This document shows positions 46,115 through 53,825 of a stretch of DNA of 64,000 nt, piece after piece; position 1 is the stretch's first letter; every line of letters begins with the position of its first letter. A model generated the notes under the pieces. The model made no database searches, was not told where the DNA came from, and was given only the letters and a program-made list of their open reading frames with translations. The translations under genes were made by a program, and so were the position numbers. Source of the DNA: Pseudomonas arcuscaelestis (GTDB taxonomy: Bacteria > Pseudomonadota > Gammaproteobacteria > Pseudomonadales > Pseudomonadaceae); assembly GCF_016881005.1 (NCBI RefSeq), contig NZ_JACOPV010000003.1, forward strand, positions 1-64,000. The letters run 5' to 3'.

Positions 46115-47257
46115 ATGTCTACCCCTCATGCCCGCCTGCAATCAATCGACGCCCTCCGGGGGTTGGTCATGCTTTTGATGTTGCTCGACCATGTTCGTGA
46201 AACCTTCTTCCTGCATCGTCAGGTGAGTGACCCTATCGATGCCCTGAACGTTGCTCCCGAGCTGTTCTTTACGCGTCTGCTCAGTGCCCTGTGCGCACCC
46301 GTGTTCATCTTTCTTACCGGACTCTCTGCTTGGCTCTACAGCCAAAAGCACAGCCGCGTAGAGACCTCGGTGTTCCTGCTCAAGCGTGGACTGTTCCTGG
46401 TGCTGTTGGAGCTGACGCTGGTCAACCTGGCCTGGAACGGTACCTTGCTGCCGCAAACCTTGTGGCTGCAGGTGATCTGGTGCATCGGTATCTGCATGAT
46501 TGTCCTGGCTGCTGCCTTGCATCTGCCGGGCCGGGTATTGCTCGGCCTTGGCGTTCTGATCGTGGCTGGTCATAACCTGCTTGATCCATTGGTGCTCGAC
46601 AACGATTCAAGCTGGTTTGCCCCTTGGGCGATCCTGCACCAGCGAGCGTTCATCGAGCTAGGTGGCATCACCCAGGCCCGCACTACCTATCCGGTATTGC
46701 CATGGATTGGGGTGATTTTCCTTGGTTGGTGCGCAGGCCCCTGGTTCGCTCAAAGTGTCGCACCGGCAAGGCGCCTGGGAATGTTGCTTGGTTGGGGGAT
46801 GGGGTTGCTGTTGGCGTTTGTGAGCATCCGATTGCTGAACGTCTATGGCGACCAACCTTGGGTCGCTACAGGCGATGCACTGCGCACCACCATGAGCTTT
46901 CTCGCGGCGCGCAAATATCCGCCATCACTGATGTTCCTGCTGCCTACGCTGGGTCTTTGCTTGATCCTGCTCGCGGCGCTGGAGCGTTATCAGGCGCGCC
47001 GCTGGGTGACACTATTGGCGCTGTTCGGCGCTGCACCGATGTTTTTCTATCTGCTGCACCTTTACGTGCTCAAGGCAATGTACCTGGTAGCAGTGACCTG
47101 GTGGGGGTTGAACCAGGGTGCGCATTTCGGTTTTGATCAAATTGCCAGCGTCTGGCTGTTCAGCCTGGGATTGGCAGTGGCGCTGTATTACCCGACGCGC
47201 TGGTTCGCTGCGTTGAAACAGCAACGTCGGGATGTGGCCTGGCTCAAATACTTCTGA
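46115..47257 (+). CDS. DUF1624/HGSNAT-like membrane acyltransferase
   Basis: A 380-residue inner-membrane protein with about ten helices. The N-terminus has the family signature (RLQSIDALRGLVMLLMLLDH, with the D-x-x-R-G-L motif and a following conserved His), related to heparan-alpha-glucosaminide N-acetyltransferase. Other segments: FLTGLSAWLYSQKHSR, PWIGVIFLGWCAGPWF, FYLLHLYVLKAM. It may move an acyl group across the membrane; the acceptor is unknown. Convergent with DUF899, 7 bases between stops. Confidence 0.85.
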   Translation: MSTPHARLQSIDALRGLVMLLMLLDHVRETFFLHRQVSDPIDALNVAPELFFTRLLSALCAPVFIFLTGLSAWLYSQKHSRVETSVFLLKRGLFLVLLELTLVNLAWNGTLLPQTLWLQVIWCIGICMIVLAAALHLPGRVLLGLGVLIVAGHNLLDPLVLDNDSSWFAPWAILHQRAFIELGGITQARTTYPVLPWIGVIFLGWCAGPWFAQSVAPARRLGMLLGWGMGLLLAFVSIRLLNVYGDQPWVATGDALRTTMSFLAARKYPPSLMFLLPTLGLCLILLAALERYQARRWVTLLALFGAAPMFFYLLHLYVLKAMYLVAVTWWGLNQGAHFGFDQIASVWLFSLGLAVALYYPTRWFAALKQQRRDVAWLKYF

Positions 47258-47264
47258 ATTCTGC

Positions 47265-47993
47265 TCAATCGTGGCAGCAGTGAGATTTGTCTGTGTCGAC
47301 CCCCTGGTAACGGTCGTGATGGCGTACCCAGTCCATGGTGCCTTGCTCATTGCGGCCCTTGGGCATCAAGTCGAGGAAGTTGTAGGCACCGACCAGGATG
47401 TCCAGGCCCCTGGCATAGCTTGAGTAGGTGTGGAAGATCGTTCCGGCGCCATCGCGATAGAACACGCTCAAGCCCGGTAGCTCGGTCTCGTTCCCCGCGT
47501 AGGCTTCGTAGTTGTATTGGCTGCTGCCATCAGCGCTAACGCTGACGCCGAATTCTTGATTGAAGTGGCTGCCGTGTGACGACACCCAGGGAAACTTCCA
47601 GCCCATGCGTTGCTTGAATGCCTGGAATTGCGCGAAGGGCGCGTGCGATACAGCGACCAGCGACACATCGTGATGCGCCAGGTGCAGGTTGGCGCCGTCG
47701 AAGTGGTCGGCCAGGAATGAGCATCCACCACACCCCTCGTTCCAGCCATCGGCGAACATGAAGTGATAAATCAGTAGCTGACTGCGTCCGGCGAACAGAT
47801 CGGCCAGGCTCAGTTGCCCTGTGGGGCCTGCAAAACTGAAGTTCTGCTCGACGCGTACCCATGGCAGGGCACGGCGGGCCTTGGCCAGTTCATCGCGTTG
47901 GTGGGTGACGGCTTTTTCATGCAAGAGCAGTTGCCGGCGGGCACTGAGCCATTCACTGCGAGAAACCACCTGTGGGTTGTTGTAGTTGTCCAT
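47265..47993 (-). CDS. DUF899 thioredoxin-like family protein
   Basis: A 242-residue cytosolic protein of the DUF899 family. It starts with a helical segment (SEWLSARRQLLLHEKAVTHQ) then a thioredoxin-like fold (LLIYHFMFADGWNEGCGGCS, with a C-G-G-C pair; VSLVAVSHAPFAQFQAFKQR). The C-terminus ends with a Cys-Cys-His cluster (DTDKSHCCHD). GGAG lies seven bases before the ATG. It shares its promoter region with tsdBA. Function unknown; a redox or detoxifying role is plausible. Confidence 0.88.
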   Translation of the reverse strand: MDNYNNPQVVSRSEWLSARRQLLLHEKAVTHQRDELAKARRALPWVRVEQNFSFAGPTGQLSLADLFAGRSQLLIYHFMFADGWNEGCGGCSFLADHFDGANLHLAHHDVSLVAVSHAPFAQFQAFKQRMGWKFPWVSSHGSHFNQEFGVSVSADGSSQYNYEAYAGNETELPGLSVFYRDGAGTIFHTYSSYARGLDILVGAYNFLDLMPKGRNEQGTMDWVRHHDRYQGVDTDKSHCCHD

Positions 47994-48188
47994 GGTTACG
48001 CTCCAGGGGAGGAATGTATCTATGGTCGTCCGGGGCAGGTGCGTTTCGACAGTCTCTACGTATTGGTCGTGATTGGCTGATGAGTGGTGGCGCGATGGCG
48101 CAAACCATAGAGGCTAAAACGATTCATCTGGCGATTAGCCACTTTGTCGTGCCTTCAACGTTGTTGCTGCGGATGGATAGGCCTACTA

Positions 48189-48215
48189 TTCATAGGCTTA
48201 TGAATAATAAGCCTA
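48189..48215. promoter_or_regulatory. Overlapping inverted repeats upstream of tsdB
   Basis: Two perfect repeats overlap: TTCATA-GGCT-TATGAA (48189-48204) and TAGGCTTAT-GAATA-ATAAGCCTA (48193-48215). They end 28 bases before the tsdB start, over the expected promoter. Such 9-bp arms suit ArsR-, TetR- or MarR-type repressors. No such regulator gene is next to them. Confidence 0.65.
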
Positions 48216-48243
48216 AGCTTATAACAAAAAAATGGAGTCTGTG

Positions 48244-48894
48244 ATGATCCCACTGGATCGAATCCTGATGAGTGGCCTGCTGTTGTTTTCCGTGACCGCA
48301 GCCCAGGCCGCCGACGGCCAAAAAATCTTCAGTCAAGGTGGGCAGAACCCCGCCGCCATGGCCTGCCTGGGATGTCATGGGGTAGATGGCAAGGGCATGG
48401 CGGCCGCTGGTTTCCCACGATTGGCCGGTTTGCCAGCCGCCTACCTGAGCAAACAGCTGCATGATTTTCGCGATGGCAGTCGCAAGAACCCGATCATGGA
48501 GCCTCTGGCCAAAGCCCTCAGCGATGAGGAAATCCAGGCGGTGACTACGACCTTGGCGGCCATGCCCAGCGATGTTGTGGCAGGTCCGGGCAGGCAGCAG
48601 ATGGCGATCAATGCCACGCAGAAGCTTGCCCTTTATGGCGATTGGAACCGCAAGATTCCAGGCTGCGTGCAATGTCACGGGCCAGGTGGCGTCGGCGTGG
48701 GCGAGCATTTCCCGCCCTTGGCGCAGCAGCCTGCTGCCTATCTGGTCGCGCAACTCAATGCCTGGCGTGATGGCAGTCGCAGTAATGACCCGAACCAACT
48801 GATGGTTGGCGTAGCCAAGGCCATGAGCGAAGAAGAGGTGAAGGCGGTAGCCGAGTATTTTGCCAATCCGGCCAGCCAGGAGGTGAAACCATGA
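48244..48894 (+). CDS. tsdB: Diheme cytochrome c, TsdB-like electron acceptor
   Basis: A 216-residue periplasmic cytochrome with a signal peptide (LMSGLLLFSVTAAQAADG) and two similar c-type domains, each with one CxxCH: MACLGCHGVDGKG and GCVQCHGPGG. The two halves share RLAGLPAAYLSKQL/PPLAQQPAAYLVAQLN and FRDGSRKN/WRDGSRSN, a clear internal duplication. In P. stutzeri a diheme TsdB takes electrons from TsdA; the gene order here is the same. ATG 48244 is preferred over 48232 since GGAG is six bases upstream. It overlaps the next gene by four bases. Confidence 0.85.
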   Translation: MIPLDRILMSGLLLFSVTAAQAADGQKIFSQGGQNPAAMACLGCHGVDGKGMAAAGFPRLAGLPAAYLSKQLHDFRDGSRKNPIMEPLAKALSDEEIQAVTTTLAAMPSDVVAGPGRQQMAINATQKLALYGDWNRKIPGCVQCHGPGGVGVGEHFPPLAQQPAAYLVAQLNAWRDGSRSNDPNQLMVGVAKAMSEEEVKAVAEYFANPASQEVKP

Positions 48895-49802
48895 AGCCAT
48901 TGATGTTTTGCGCCCTGGCGCTGGCAGTGGGCAGCGCTCACGCCGCACCGATTGCCATGGACGACCAGTCGCAGATCAAGGTGCCTGCGGCGAGTGCTGC
49001 CCCAGGCTTTACCCCGCCTGCCGAAAGCGAGCTGCCGGACAACGCGTTTGGCAAGATGGTCCGCCAGGGTCATGCCCTGTTCGTCGATACCAAGCGGCTG
49101 CTGCCGGACAAAGTCGGCAACGGCCTCAACTGCAGCAACTGTCACCTCGATCAAGGCCGCCTAGGTAATTCGGCGCCGCTCTGGGGCGCGTACCCGATGT
49201 ACCCGGCTTATCGCAAGAAAAACGACAAGGTCAACACCTTTGCCGAACGCATTCAGGGCTGCTTTCAGTTCAGCATGAACGGCACGCCGCCTGCGGCTGA
49301 CAGCGCGGAAATGACAGCGTTGTCGGTGTATGCCTACTGGTTGGCGAGCAAAGCGCCGATTGCGGTGGAAACCCCGGGGCGCGGCTACCCGGAGGTGGCG
49401 CAGCCGGCGCAGGGATATGACTTCAAGCGCGGGGAGCAGGTCTATCAGCAGCAGTGTGCTATTTGTCACGGTGCTGACGGCCAGGGGCAAAAAGTTGCTG
49501 CGGACTATGTGATGCCACCCCTTTGGGGAAAAGATTCCTACAATTGGGGCGCAGGCATGCATAGGATCAATACTGCGGCCTCGTTTATCAAGTACAACAT
49601 GCCCCTGGGCAAGCCCGGCAGCCTGAGTGACCAGCAAGCCTGGGACGTTGCAGCCTATATCAACCGCCACGAACGCCCTCAGGATCCACGTCTGGTGGAC
49701 GGTTCGATCGAGAAAACCCGCGTCAAGTATCACGCCAACGACGGGGTCAATCTCTACGGGCAAACGGTTGAAGGGGTGCTGATCGGAAAGGGCGTCCTTT
49801 AG
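48891..49802 (+). CDS. tsdA: Thiosulfate dehydrogenase (tetrathionate-forming) TsdA
   Basis: A 303-residue periplasmic diheme enzyme that joins two thiosulfates into tetrathionate, or does the reverse. Signal peptide: LMFCALALAVGSAHAA. Heme sites: C81-S-N-C84-H85 and QQQCAICHGADG. C124 (RIQGCFQFSMNG) lies 39 residues after H85, the same spacing as the unusual heme-ligating cysteine of the Allochromatium enzyme (Cys96 after His57, from memory). ATGA overlap with tsdB shows tight coupling. A GC hairpin at 49816-49837 lies downstream. Confidence 0.87.
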   Translation: MKPLMFCALALAVGSAHAAPIAMDDQSQIKVPAASAAPGFTPPAESELPDNAFGKMVRQGHALFVDTKRLLPDKVGNGLNCSNCHLDQGRLGNSAPLWGAYPMYPAYRKKNDKVNTFAERIQGCFQFSMNGTPPAADSAEMTALSVYAYWLASKAPIAVETPGRGYPEVAQPAQGYDFKRGEQVYQQQCAICHGADGQGQKVAADYVMPPLWGKDSYNWGAGMHRINTAASFIKYNMPLGKPGSLSDQQAWDVAAYINRHERPQDPRLVDGSIEKTRVKYHANDGVNLYGQTVEGVLIGKGVL

Positions 49803-49815
49803 GAAAACTCGCTAT

Positions 49816-49837
49816 CGCAGGCTTAATACGGCCTGCG
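49816..49837 (+). terminator. Possible terminator hairpin after tsdBA
   Basis: CGCAGGC and GCCTGCG pair around an 8-base loop, 13 bases past the tsdA stop. No T-run follows, so termination efficiency is doubtful. Confidence 0.4.
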
Positions 49838-49987
49838 AGCAGCGCAATATTTACCTTCGATGAGAACTATCTACACTAGGATTTCTCTATCATGGCATCG
49901 GCCAGCGGTGGCAGGGCATTGTAAGGTGACTGCCGCCTGATTAGACTGCGCCGAATTTCGTACGCAAAGCCCCTGTTAAGGACGTAT

Positions 49988-50827
49988 ATGATCAAGAAAT
50001 GCTTGTTCCCGGCAGCCGGTTACGGCACTCGCTTCCTGCCTGCTACCAAAGCCATGCCCAAGGAAATGCTGCCGGTGGTAAACAAGCCACTGATCCAGTA
50101 CGGCGTTGAAGAAGCGCTGGAAGCGGGTCTGACCGAGATCTCCATCGTTACAGGTCGTGGCAAGCGGGCACTGGAAGACCACTTCGACATCAGCTACGAG
50201 CTGGAAAACCAGATTAAAGGCACCGACAAGGAAAAATACCTGGTCGGCATCCGTCGTCTGCTCGATGAATGCTCGTTCTCCTACACCCGTCAGACCGAAA
50301 TGAAAGGCCTGGGCCACGCAATTCTGACCGGTCGCCCTCTGATCGGCGACGAGCCCTTTGCCGTCGTGCTGGCGGACGACCTGTGCGTCAACCTTGAAGG
50401 TGATGGCGTGCTGCAACAGATGGTCAAGCTGTACAACCAGTTCCGTTGCTCGATTGTCGCCATTCAGGAAGTTGATCCTCAAGAGACCAACAAGTACGGT
50501 GTGATCTCCGGCGAAATGATCCGTGACGACATTTACCGGGTGAACAGCATGGTCGAGAAACCTGCGCCGGAAGATGCGCCATCGAACCTGGCAATCATCG
50601 GTCGCTACATCCTGACCCCGGACATCTTCAAGCTGATCGAAGAAACCGAGCCAGGCAAAGGCGGTGAGATCCAGATCACCGACGCCTTGATGAAGCAGGC
50701 GCAGAACGGTTGCGTCATTGCCTACAAATTCAAAGGCAAGCGTTTTGACTGCGGCGGCGCCGAAGGCTACATCGATGCCACCAACTTCTGCTTCGAGAAT
50801 TTCTACAAGACCGGTAAGGCCTACTAA
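49988..50827 (+). CDS. galU: UTP-glucose-1-phosphate uridylyltransferase
   Basis: A 279-residue nucleotidyltransferase making UDP-glucose for surface polysaccharides. Signature N-terminus KKCLFPAAGYGTRFLPATKA with the GxGTRxxPxTK motif, VNKPLIQYGVEEALEAG, FAVVLADDLC metal site and EIQITDAL. Length is normal. AAGGACG stands before the ATG. A REP-like palindrome follows before gor. Confidence 0.97.
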   Translation: MIKKCLFPAAGYGTRFLPATKAMPKEMLPVVNKPLIQYGVEEALEAGLTEISIVTGRGKRALEDHFDISYELENQIKGTDKEKYLVGIRRLLDECSFSYTRQTEMKGLGHAILTGRPLIGDEPFAVVLADDLCVNLEGDGVLQQMVKLYNQFRCSIVAIQEVDPQETNKYGVISGEMIRDDIYRVNSMVEKPAPEDAPSNLAIIGRYILTPDIFKLIEETEPGKGGEIQITDALMKQAQNGCVIAYKFKGKRFDCGGAEGYIDATNFCFENFYKTGKAY

Positions 50828-50828
50828 A

Positions 50829-50912
50829 TAGCTTCAAGCGGCAAGCTACAAGCTGCAAGTGGATCGCATACGGCTTTTTCTTGTGGCTGGTAGCTTGAAA
50901 CTTGCAACTTGA
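50829..50912. repeat. Long imperfect palindrome (CAAGCTRCAAG-type) between galU and gor
   Basis: The gap holds two arms of about 30 bases, the left rich in CAAGC units (TCAAGCGGCAAGCTACAAGC) and the right its imperfect reverse complement (GCTTGAAACTTGCAACTTG). The transcript would form a long hairpin in the galU-gor leader, ending about 10 bases before the gor start. It belongs to a type of short palindromic repeat I recall in Pseudomonas intergenic regions. Confidence 0.65.
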
Positions 50913-50922
50913 GAGCGTCGAT

Positions 50923-52281
50923 ATGTCCTACGATTTTGATCTGTTTGTGATTGGTGCCGGGTCCGGTGGTGTGCGTGCTGCGCGTTTCGCCGCCGGTTTC
51001 GGTAAAAAGGTGGCGGTTGCCGAAAGCCGTTACCTGGGCGGTACCTGTGTCAACGTCGGCTGTGTGCCGAAAAAACTGCTGGTCTACGGTGCGCACTTTT
51101 CCGATGACTTCGAGCAGGCCGCAGGTTTTGGCTGGTCACTTGAGGATGCTCAGTTCGACTGGGGCCAGTTGATCGCCAACAAAAACCGTGAAATCGAACG
51201 ACTTAACGGTATCTACCGCAACTTGTTGGTCAACAGTGGCGTTACCTTGCTCGAAGGTCATGCCAAGCTTGCCGATGCCCACACAGTGGAAGTCGACGGC
51301 CAGCGCTACACCGCCGAACACATCCTCGTTGCTACCGGCGGCTGGCCACAGATTCCGGATATCCCGGGCAAAGAGCTGGCGATCAGTTCCAACGAAGCCT
51401 TCTTCCTCAAAGAGTTGCCCAAGCGTGTTCTGGTAGTTGGCGGTGGCTATATCGCTGTGGAATTTGCCGGAATCTTTCAAGGGTTGGGCGCGAAAACCAC
51501 GCTGCTTTATCGTGGTGACATGTTCTTGCGCGGCTTCGATGGCGCTGTGCGCACGCACCTTAAAGAAGAGCTGGAAAAGCGCGGCATGGACCTGCAATTC
51601 AACAGCGATATCCAACGCATCGAGCGCCAGGATGACGGTAGCCTCAAGGCCACACTCAAAGACGGTAGCGAGCGCGTTGCAGACTGCGTGTTCTACGCCA
51701 CGGGTCGACGTCCGATGCTCGACAATCTGGGCCTGGAAAACACCGGTGTGGAGCTGGATTCTCGTGGTTTCATACGCGTGGATGATTTGTACCAGACAAC
51801 CGAACCGTCGATTCTGGCCATTGGTGATGTAATTGGTCGGGTGCAACTGACGCCCGTGGCGCTGGCCGAAGGCATGGCTGTGGTCCGACGTTTGTTCAAG
51901 CCCGAGCAGTACCGCCCGGTGGACTACCAAAACATACCGACCGCCGTGTTCAGCCAGCCGCCTATCGGTACCGTCGGCTTGACTGAAGAGCAGGCGCTGG
52001 AGCAAGGGCACAACGTGCAGGTTTTCGAGAGCCGCTTCCGGCCGATGAAGCTGACCTTGACCGATATTCAGGAAAAGACCCTGATGAAACTGGTGGTCGA
52101 TGCCGACACCGACCGTGTATTGGGATGCCATATGGTCGGTCCGGAGGCCGGCGAGATCATTCAGGGCCTGGGCATTGCGCTCAAGGCGGGGGCAACCAAG
52201 CAGCAGTTCGACGAAACCATCGGGGTGCATCCGACGGCTGCCGAAGAGTTCGTGACACTGCGTACACCCGTATCGCGTTAA
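50923..52281 (+). CDS. gor: Glutathione-disulfide reductase
   Basis: A 452-residue flavoprotein disulfide reductase regenerating GSH with NADPH. FAD motif [19 protein letters not shown], redox cysteines [18 protein letters not shown]-binding [18 protein letters not shown], second FAD contact [17 protein letters not shown], and the C-terminal catalytic HPTAAEE. The start [11 protein letters not shown] at 50923 is chosen; the palindrome just upstream includes the likely ribosome-site area. Confidence 0.95.
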   Translation: MSYDFDLFVIGAGSGGVRAARFAAGFGKKVAVAESRYLGGTCVNVGCVPKKLLVYGAHFSDDFEQAAGFGWSLEDAQFDWGQLIANKNREIERLNGIYRNLLVNSGVTLLEGHAKLADAHTVEVDGQRYTAEHILVATGGWPQIPDIPGKELAISSNEAFFLKELPKRVLVVGGGYIAVEFAGIFQGLGAKTTLLYRGDMFLRGFDGAVRTHLKEELEKRGMDLQFNSDIQRIERQDDGSLKATLKDGSERVADCVFYATGRRPMLDNLGLENTGVELDSRGFIRVDDLYQTTEPSILAIGDVIGRVQLTPVALAEGMAVVRRLFKPEQYRPVDYQNIPTAVFSQPPIGTVGLTEEQALEQGHNVQVFESRFRPMKLTLTDIQEKTLMKLVVDADTDRVLGCHMVGPEAGEIIQGLGIALKAGATKQQFDETIGVHPTAAEEFVTLRTPVSR

Positions 52282-52473
52282 GTCGAGACTGCGTGTTTAC
52301 GTGCGAAGTGAACGTGCTGTTTCCTACTTTTAGCGTAACGAAAGCGGTTGGCTCGGTTGACCGCAGCTGACATTCGCCGATAGGGACATTCCAGATACTG
52401 GCCGGGCGCTGCAATCGAGCGTCCAGTCAGGTGAGGCCTGATTGTCCCAATCATTTCTCAAGTGAATGTCACT

Positions 52474-53001
52474 ATGAAACCTTCAAAAAAATCCCTTCTC
52501 GCCGTGAGCTGCTGCCTTCTCTTTGGGGCTGGGCTGGCGCAAGCCAATGGTCAGATGAGTTTCAGCGGTAGCGTTCTGGCCGGCACCTGTCTGGTCAATG
52601 GCGGGAGCAGTGATGTCGCCGTGACCTTGCCGCCTGTGGCTGCCAGTCTGCTGATCAATCCTGGTCAGGTTGCCGGCGAAACGCCGTTCAACTTGAGGCT
52701 GACCAACTGCTCTCCTGGCCTGAATCGCGTCTCTACCTATTTTGAACCCGGTCCAACCATCAGCCCGCAAGGGCGGTTGATTGTTGATGCCAGTGGCAGC
52801 ACCAATGTCGAGGTTCAATTGCGCAATGGCAATAAAGCAGTGATGGATCTGGCAGGCGCCCAAGGCAACCAGAACTCCCAGGTCGTCGATATTGTCAGCG
52901 GCCGGGCGGTGCTCAACTATTACGCTGAGTACTACTCCTTGGGGGGCACGACTCCAGGACCGGTAAACACTCGCGTGCAATACACCCTGGTGTACCCGTA
53001 A
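52474..53001 (+). CDS. Fimbrial major subunit (chaperone-usher pilin)
   Basis: A 175-residue secreted pilin: signal peptide (SLLAVSCCLLFGAGLAQANG), the N-terminal donor-strand region (QMSFSGSVLAGTCLV), the two disulfide cysteines (GTCLVNGG and LTNCSPG) and the C-terminal aromatic beta-zipper end (VQYTLVYP) recognised by the chaperone. It starts a three-gene cluster with chaperone and usher. ATG 52474 is chosen over an upstream GTG at 52462. A hairpin follows directly. Confidence 0.87.
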   Translation: MKPSKKSLLAVSCCLLFGAGLAQANGQMSFSGSVLAGTCLVNGGSSDVAVTLPPVAASLLINPGQVAGETPFNLRLTNCSPGLNRVSTYFEPGPTISPQGRLIVDASGSTNVEVQLRNGNKAVMDLAGAQGNQNSQVVDIVSGRAVLNYYAEYYSLGGTTPGPVNTRVQYTLVYP

Positions 53002-53010
53002 TTGCGCCGA

Positions 53011-53032
53011 GGCAGCCCTCAATCGGGCTGCC
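53011..53032 (+). terminator. Intercistronic hairpin after the pilin gene
   Basis: GGCAGCCC and GGGCTGCC form an 8-bp stem with a 6-base loop, followed by TTCTTCTG. It begins 10 bases after the pilin stop. It may partly stop transcription, giving more pilin than chaperone and usher. Confidence 0.6.
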
Positions 53033-53064
53033 TTCTTCTGCTTTGGTTGCTTCAGGAAACCCAT

Positions 53065-53805
53065 ATGAAAGGATTTTGCCTGCCAATGTGGCGCGGGTGG
53101 CTGCTGGCTGCCTGCATGTTCAGCGGGGCGGTCAATGCAAACGTGGTGATTGCCACCACGCGGGTGATTTATCCGGCCGATGCTGGGGAGGTTACCGTCA
53201 GCCTCAGCAACAAAGGCCAGCATCCCTCGTTAGTGCAAGCGTGGGTCGATGACGGACAAGCAGATGTGCCGGTGGAGCAACTGAACGTGCCATTCAGTCT
53301 GACGCCAGGGTTGTTCCGGCTCGATCCCGGCAAGGGGCAGACGCTACGGCTGTTCCAGAGCGAACATGAATTTGCTTCTGACCGCGAGAGCCTTTACTGG
53401 CTTAACGTGTTGGACATACCTCCCAAGGGCCAGGGTAACGCGTTGCAACTGGCCGTGCGTTCTCGTATCAAGCTGCTCTATCGCCCCCAAGGGCTTGAAG
53501 GTAATGCTCAACTAGCGGCGCAATCGGTGAGCTGGCGTTTGCTGCAAGGCGCTGAGGGGTGGATGCTCGAAGCCCATAACCCTAGCCACTTCTACGTCAA
53601 CCTCAGTGAGTTGTCGGTGCATGTCGACGGTCGCCAGTACCCGGCAATCAGCAGCCATATCGCGCCGTTGTCGGTCCAGCTGTTCGCGGTGAAAGACCTG
53701 CAGCGCGTCCAGGCTGCGATTGCTGTGGTGCACTTCGCCAGCGTCAACGACTACGGCACGGTGCTGCCCGCCCGCACGCCAGCCGAAGTGGTGCCCAGGT
53801 ACTGA
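53065..53805 (+). CDS. Periplasmic pilus chaperone (PapD family)
   Basis: A 246-residue PapD-like chaperone with signal peptide (WLLAACMFSGAVNANVVI) and two Ig-like domains. Domain 1 shows TTRVIYPADAGEVTVSLSNK with the conserved Arg of the subunit-binding site, and the G1-strand region; SLYWLNVLDIPPKG is the family signature, followed by LQLAVRSRIKLLYRP, which holds the conserved Arg/Lys. It would cap pilin subunits and deliver them to the usher. AGGA precedes the ATG. Confidence 0.9.
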   Translation: MKGFCLPMWRGWLLAACMFSGAVNANVVIATTRVIYPADAGEVTVSLSNKGQHPSLVQAWVDDGQADVPVEQLNVPFSLTPGLFRLDPGKGQTLRLFQSEHEFASDRESLYWLNVLDIPPKGQGNALQLAVRSRIKLLYRPQGLEGNAQLAAQSVSWRLLQGAEGWMLEAHNPSHFYVNLSELSVHVDGRQYPAISSHIAPLSVQLFAVKDLQRVQAAIAVVHFASVNDYGTVLPARTPAEVVPRY

Positions 53806-53825
53806 GTGCACTGGGGCCAATAACC

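Noticed and set aside
50829..50912. tRNA-like or structured RNA gene between galU and gor
   Set aside because: The fold is one long hairpin of CAAGC-type units with no cloverleaf or conserved RNA motif; treated as a repeat.
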